From: Coprinellus micaceus
Taxonomy: Eukaryota; Basidiomycota; Agaricomycetes; Agaricales; Psathyrellaceae
Direction: 5' to 3'
DNA: 64,000 bases
NCBI GenBank assembly: GCA_951394405.1
Contig: OX596341.1
Location: 124,001 to 188,000 of the forward strand
Shown here: one piece after another, positions 58,793-64,000 of the stretch
Numbering within the stretch: the first letter of the stretch is position 1
Layout of the letters: every line of letters begins with the position of its first letter
Notes under the pieces: generated by a model
The model's database searches: none
What the model was told of the DNA's origin: nothing
The model's input: only the letters and a program-made list of their open reading frames with translations
Translations under genes and position numbers: made by a program

Positions 58793-59146
58793 TGTCTATT
58801 GGTCAATGGGTAAGTATCTCAGTCACCGTATAGTAGACTGTGAGTATGATACCTATTGGTCAATGGGTAAGTATCTAGGCAGGTATCGTCAGTAAGGTAG
58901 GTGTGCATAAGGTATAGTATGTGGCTCACCTCAGTCACCGTATAGTAGACTGAGGTGAGGGTAAGGTGGGTGTCCGTAATATATAAGGATAGGGTAAGGT
59001 GGGTGTCCGTAATATATAAGGATAGGGTAAGGTGGGTGTCCGTAATATATAAGGATAGGGTAACAAAGGTCTTTGGGAAAGGGAAAGGAAGGGGGCGGAC
59101 CCGGTGGCATCACATGCATTCACGGTGCAAGCCACATACTTCAACA
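58793..59146 (-). mobile_element. 3' LTR of the Copia element
   Basis: Reads TGTTGAAGTATG... on the minus strand, directly after a polypurine tract (GTGAGGAGGAG), and ends ...CAATAGACA; 354 bp with TG/CA ends. It contains a 24-nt word repeated at 58,796 and 58,853, a 22-nt word repeated at 58,818 and 58,930, the latter inside a perfect 12-bp stem (58,925-58,936 with 58,948-58,959), and three 33-bp tandem units. Layout and spacing match the solo LTR at 13,823-14,146. Confidence 0.8.
58961..59059. repeat. Three 33-bp tandem units in the LTR
   Basis: GTAAGGTGGGTGTCCGTAAT followed by ATATAAGGATAGG, three consecutive copies with no difference that I can see. Each carries a TATATAA-like core, so the LTR holds three candidate TATA elements. 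Confidence 0.85.
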
Positions 59147-59184
59147 CTCCTCCTCACCAGGAACGCGCTCCTCCTCGCATGGAA

Positions 59185-62100
59185 TCATCGGACTAATCCA
59201 GCAAGCTCGCGCAGACGTGCAAATTGTTGGGGGGGGAGAGCCTTGGTGAACATGTCGGCAATATTGTCATTAGTGTTGACATATCGGAGCACGATGGATT
59301 TAGCTTCAACGGCACGCTCACGTAGGAAATGATATTTGATATCGATGTGCTTGACACGGGCGTGAAGTAGTGGGTCCTCGGAGATGATGATTGCCGCGCG
59401 ATTGTCGCATAGGACCGTGGTGGGTTCATCCGGTCCTAAGTCGATTTCGTTCAGTAGAGATCGTAGCCATTCGCTTTCCTTGCATGCTTCGTAGGCTGCG
59501 ACGTATTCCGCTTCACATGAAGAGGCTGCAACGGTCGCTTGTTTCTTTGCTGTCCATGATATGAGACCAGAGCCAAGCGAGAACCCGTATCCGCTGACAC
59601 TTCGCCGAGTGTCCAGGCAGTTGGCCCAATCCGAGTCTGTGAAGCCGACCAGCTTCAACTCTTCCTGTCCTCCTAGGCGCAGTTTGAGATCCCGAGTACC
59701 CTTAAGATACCGGACTACTCGTATGGCTGCGTTCCAGTGCACGCTGGTGAAGCAGTCAAGGAACTGAGAGAGTTGCTGAATGGCGTATGAGATATCAGGT
59801 CGAGTTCCGATGGCCAGATATAGGAGCATTCCGACAAGCGAGCGATATGGAGTCTTGGCGATCCAGGCAAGGTCCTCAGCATCGAGTGAGCTTTTGTCAG
59901 GACAACGCAGCTTTAAGCCCGGGTCCATGGGAATGGCTGTTGGGTAGGCATCTGACTGTCCAAAGGATGCGATAATGCGATCAATGAGGGCGGTTTGTGA
60001 GAGATAGACGTAGTTATCGTCGAACGAGACACCCAGACCTAAGAACTGCTTGGGTGGACCGAGTTCCTTGATTGTCCAGCGCTGTTGCATCTGTCCCTTG
60101 AGGTGCTCATTATCAGCCTTCTTCGGTGCGATGCAGAGGAAGTCATTGACATGAACCAGAACAATGTTGATATGACCTTCGTGCTTCCGATAATAGATGC
60201 AGGCGTCAGATCCCAGGCGCTTGAAGTTCCATCCAACCATCGCATCATTCATGGTCCCGTTCCATAGTCGGCCACTTTGCTTCATGCTGTAGAGTCCGCG
60301 CTTCAGCTTCCATACCCAGTGCTCCTTCCCTTTTACCTCAAATCCTTCAGGCTGATGCATATATTGGGTTTCCTCTTCTGGTAGTAAGCTGTAGAGGAAC
60401 ACCGTCTTGACGTCAAGCTGCTGGATATCCCACCCAAGTTGCTTCGCGATGTGGAGTAGGAGCTTTGATGCTTCCATGCGCGCAGTCGGTGAGGTTGTCT
60501 TGGTGTAGTCACGGCCATATATCTGTTCGAAACCCTTCAAGACATATCTGACCTTTCGGCGAATTGTTTCTCCGAGCTCGTTCTTCTTCCGTTTCATCAC
60601 CAACTTCCCTTTTCGGATGCTAGCTCCCTTGGGGACCGCTTCTGGTGGAACCAACTCATATACTCCCATATCCTTCAGAGATGTGAGCTCCTCCTTAGCT
60701 GAACCTTCCCATTCTTCCGCATCGTCCATGGTCATTGCCTCCTTCCAGGTTTTCGGATCATCAGCCTCTGCCTCAAATGCATCGGGGTCGATCTCCGATG
60801 TCACCGATGCTAGTGCCACTTCAACCTCCTTCAGCTCCTGAGCAGTGAGTCCGGAGTCCTCGAGTAATCTCTGTATCTCAATCTCCTCGCCTTCAGATTC
60901 GGATTCGGATGCTACTGTGGGCGCCTGTGGAGCTGGGGCTTGTGCCAGATCGGGATCTTGATTGATTGGCGCTGGGGCGGCAGATTGTTTATCGATTACG
61001 GTGGTTCAGTGTTTCTCGACGCGAGACTGGTTCGAATCTCGAAGACGCTCAGCCTTACGGAGTCCGGCCTCCTTGCTTTCCTGCACTGCCTTCGTCAGCC
61101 TATCTGATTCTGAGGTTGGGATACGGCCTGATCTTCGTGGAGGTGGCGCAACTTGAGGTGGGGCCTCAGGTGGAGCAGGGATTTCGTCTTCGGCTGCTCG
61201 GGCGCCTAGCAGTGCAGGGACGAATATTTCATCGTCATCACCAAACATGGGTTCTGTAGAGGCTGACTGGGTGATCTCCTGAACGGAGATAGGCTGGGAT
61301 ATTTCGGTTTCGGAGGTTGGAAGCTGCTCAAGCTCGGGGTTGAACGCTGCGGGGTGCCCATCGTGGCTCTCGAGAAAGGTCACATGGTAGCTCGAGAACA
61401 CCTTCCACGTCTGCCTGTGATAACAGCGATAGGATTTGGCGTGCTTCTCGTACCCAATGAGGACGCATTCTGTAGATCTGTCGAAGATCTTTGGGTTGGC
61501 CTTTGACGGCTGCGTGAGTACGAACGCTCGACATCCGATCTCTCGAAGATGTGACACGTTTGGCTTCCTCCCATACCAGAACTCATACGGAGTTTTACCC
61601 TGGAGTGATCGCGTGCTTGTGCGCGAGTGTAGGTAGCTTGCCGTCATGTAGAATTCGTCCCAGAGGTTAGGTGGACACTTTGCGTAGATGCGCATCGTCC
61701 TCCCTTTGTTCATGAGGGTGCGTTGCATGCGTTCAACTCTTCCGATGTGTGCGGAAGTGTGGGGTGCTGTTGTCTGATGGGTCGTACCCTTCGAAGCGAA
61801 CCATGCTTCCATCTCGATTGACTTAAGCTCCCCGTTGTCCGTTCGGAAGATGTGCACCTTCAGCCCAGTCTCATTCTCCCTTGCAAGTTGCCATTCTCTT
61901 AGCCTTGGCGCTGCCTCGTCCTTCGATTTGAGTAGGATGGACCACGGAAACGCGGAGTAATCATCAACGAGATTCATGACATATCGATACCCATGTTGGG
62001 ATACTACAGTGTGCGGCCCTGACAGGTCAACCCAGACTTTCTCCAGTTTCCTCGTCGCTCTACCACCCTCCTCCCTCTCCTTAGGTACTGATGATTTGAC

Positions 62101-63918
62101 CTGTTTGCCCAGAATACAAAACTCGCATTTAGGCGGCTTTTCTGGTGGAGGGGTAGAGGGCATACCTTCGACCTTAGCCGACTTGGCCATGTTATAGATC
62201 GTTTGGTAGTTAGCATGTCCCAGGCGGTAGTGCCAGGTTTGCCAGGTAGGGGTGTGGTGGGCAACGAGAGCGGAGTGGCCGTGATCATAGGTGTTGAGTG
62301 CGTACAGGTTCTGATTTGCCTGTAGCGTGCCACGTGCAATAGTGCGTCCAGTATTCTTCGTCGTGAGCCAGCAGCCCTCATCATCAAAGTGTGAGACGAT
62401 TCTGGAGTCGCGTGCCATCTTGCTGACGGAGATAAGGCGAACAGTCGATTTGGGAATGAAGAGGGTGTCTCGCAAGACGATGATGTCACGGTCGTTGATC
62501 CGCAACTCGATATCTCCGATAGCGGTTGCCATGATAGCAGATCCGCCGACCCCTTTGACCGATCTATTGTGGACTGGGTGGAGGTTGATGAAGTCGTTGC
62601 GGTCGTTCGAGATGTGGACGGTCGCTCCAGTGTCGGTGAAGAAGACGCTGATTGTGCTCGAGAGGGATGGGGAGACAGCTAGGGCTAGATCGCTATCGCT
62701 TGTGTATCTGGTCCAGTCGATGGAGACGGAATAGTCTCGTGTCTCCTCCTCGATGGCGATCCAACCGTGGTCGACGGGGGGCCTCCCAGACGGTCCAGGC
62801 GAATCCTGGTTGAGTTCCTCGATGCTAGCCGACACCAGCCCAACGAACTCTCCTTGGCTCGTGTTGGCGTCAGCTGGCACCAGGATCATCTCGGACGCGT
62901 CGACGAGGTAGACCTTCCCTCCAATCGACATAGCTACCTTGTTTCCGCCAGGTTTCTTGCTTTGCCTCGCCTTGAAGTCGGCCTGCTGCTTCGCACGAGA
63001 CTCGTCGATAGTCTTCCCTGCCATTCCCCCTCCGCTGCGAATGCAGTACTCCTGCGTGTGGTTGGTGGCGCTGCAATTATCGCAGTGTAGCTTGGTCTTG
63101 CCCTTCTGCTTTCCACGCGATCCTGAGGATGTAGCAGCCATCGCCGAGTCCTTACCGCCGCCGTCAAAACCATGGGCCAGCGCCACCTCCCTCTCAATTA
63201 GGGTGCGAATGAGTGGGGCATATTTCCGCGCTGATTTTCCAGGGGTATCGGCGTCGGCTCCAGCATCGGCGAGCTCCTGAACGATCAGAGTTCGGACTTG
63301 GGGGAAGTCGGCGCTAATGGCATGCAGCATTGCGATGCTCTGGAGTAGGTCTTCGGAGAGTGATCCTCCTCCCATTGTGAACGCATCTCGAATATTGGTG
63401 CAGATCTTCTGAATGCGGGCATTGATATCGGTGTCATCCTTCGAGATGCGGGTGGAGAAGGCCTCGCTGAGAAGGTTGGTTTGCTTGATTGGGCCGTCTT
63501 GGGCGTGTCGCTCTTTGAGCATGTCGTAGATTTGTTTGGCGGTGGCAGTCTCCGGGTTGATGTCATCACATTCCCCACTGGCGACGCTAAGCATGAGGGC
63601 CCCGGCTGTGATGTCATCGTTGACCTTCCATGCGCTGTAGGATTCGGCGTTGACGGATTCCTCGGGGCAGGTGACAGTTCCTTTGACGTAGCCAAGGAGA
63701 GCATGTGCACGTAGATGGAGACACACCGAATGGTTCCACTCGCGCCAGTTTCCATCTGCCTTGCTCAGCTTTGGGCTGGCGAAGGTCACCGATATCCCTT
63801 TGTGGACAGAGATCTTCGCCATGGTGGGGGTCGCAGTCAGTTTGGGTGGTTTGGGTGTGCTGTCCGTGGGTTTAGGGGTAGTTGCAGAGTCTAGTTCGCC
63901 GTCCGCTCCAGTGGTCAT
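59185..63918 (-). pseudogene. Copia Gag-Pol polyprotein, one in-frame stop, altered RT active site
   Basis: A single frame of 1,577 codons from the ATG at 63,918, broken only by TGA at 61,008-61,006 (codon ~971), so it appears as two open frames in the same phase. Order is Copia type: Gag with UBN2-like helices; zinc knuckle CDNCSATNHTQEYC (~278); protease FFTDTGA (~426); integrase HHCC (HYRLGH...CEFC, ~566) and core Asp (WVDLSG), Asp (FRTDNG), Glu (GRVERM); reverse transcriptase (QLDVKTVFL ~1168); RNase H (GFTDSDWA, CEAEY, LCDNRA). The RT box reads VLVHVNDFL (60,142-60,153 codes HVND) where YVDD is canonical; loss of the first Asp should abolish polymerisation. The 5' LTR is beyond the right edge. 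Integrase before RT is the defining Copia order. Confidence 0.9.
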
Positions 63919-64000
63919 CAAAGGAGTTCAAGAGTCGAGAGGGTTATCAAAGGATGTAGGGCGCTTCACGTCGCGTTCGGGTAGTCGCTACGCCGCCAGA
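63919..64000 (-). other. Copia 5' leader (partial)
   Basis: Untranslated leader upstream of the Gag start. No tRNA primer-binding site could be assigned, and the 5' LTR is not in the window. Confidence 0.5.

Noticed and set aside
61020..61045. tRNA-like GGTTCGAAT (B-box resemblance)
   Set aside because: It lies inside the Copia coding frame, with no A box or cloverleaf around it. No other convincing tRNA was found by eye.
1..64000. CRISPR arrays, operons, bacterial promoters
   Set aside because: The gene structure is eukaryotic (spliced, monocistronic); the direct repeats found are satellites, LTR units or subterminal arrays without spacer logic.

Overview
The window looks like nuclear DNA of a mushroom-forming basidiomycete (Agaricomycetes). 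The signs are dense short introns with GT/AG borders and CTNA branch sites, divergent F-box genes, a KDZ-family transposase with its Cys/His-rich segments, and a Ty1/Copia retroelement. No species is claimed. Much of the window is repeat-rich and gene-poor.

Layout. 1-8.2 kb: one large minus-strand gene, cut by the left edge, coding a low-complexity probably nuclear protein; it has an unusually long ~2 kb intron. 8.2-15.8 kb: no convincing gene; a decayed ~380-440 bp repeat array (9.2-10.6 kb) and a solo LTR with a 5-bp target duplication (13,823-14,146). 15.8-20.4 kb: two tandem F-box paralogues on the minus strand, each with the same four-exon structure and a shared upstream region. 20.4-36.8 kb: a graveyard. 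A pair of ~720 bp inverted arms (23,934-24,655 and 32,666-33,386) encloses 8 kb that holds a wrecked TAF2 (TFIID subunit 2) gene, itself interrupted by a piece of an alpha/beta hydrolase gene. 36.8-40.4 kb: a nucleotidyltransferase-like gene, a small membrane-protein candidate and a single-exon F-box gene.

40.6-58.8 kb is the main find: an 18.2 kb DNA transposon bounded by perfect 87-bp terminal inverted repeats with AGCT-rich subterminal arrays at both ends. It carries a KDZ transposase (seven exons, 963 aa) and at least three unrecognised cargo genes: two on the minus strand (one with 12 inferred exons and a long Arg/Glu coiled coil) and one on the plus strand. Non-coding parts of the cargo carry at least a dozen copies of a 13-nt core, GACAA(G/T)GAGTCAA, each sitting as the loop of its own short, different inverted repeat.

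58.8-64 kb: the 3' LTR and coding region of a Copia retrotransposon on the minus strand, inserted 13 bp outside the right terminal repeat. Its polyprotein is complete except for one in-frame TGA, but its reverse transcriptase active site reads HVND instead of YVDD. Its LTR and the solo LTR at 13.8 kb share an odd architecture: paired hairpin modules with the same spacing but different sequence.

Exon borders are inferred by eye from splice motifs and frame agreement; no transcript or database evidence was available.
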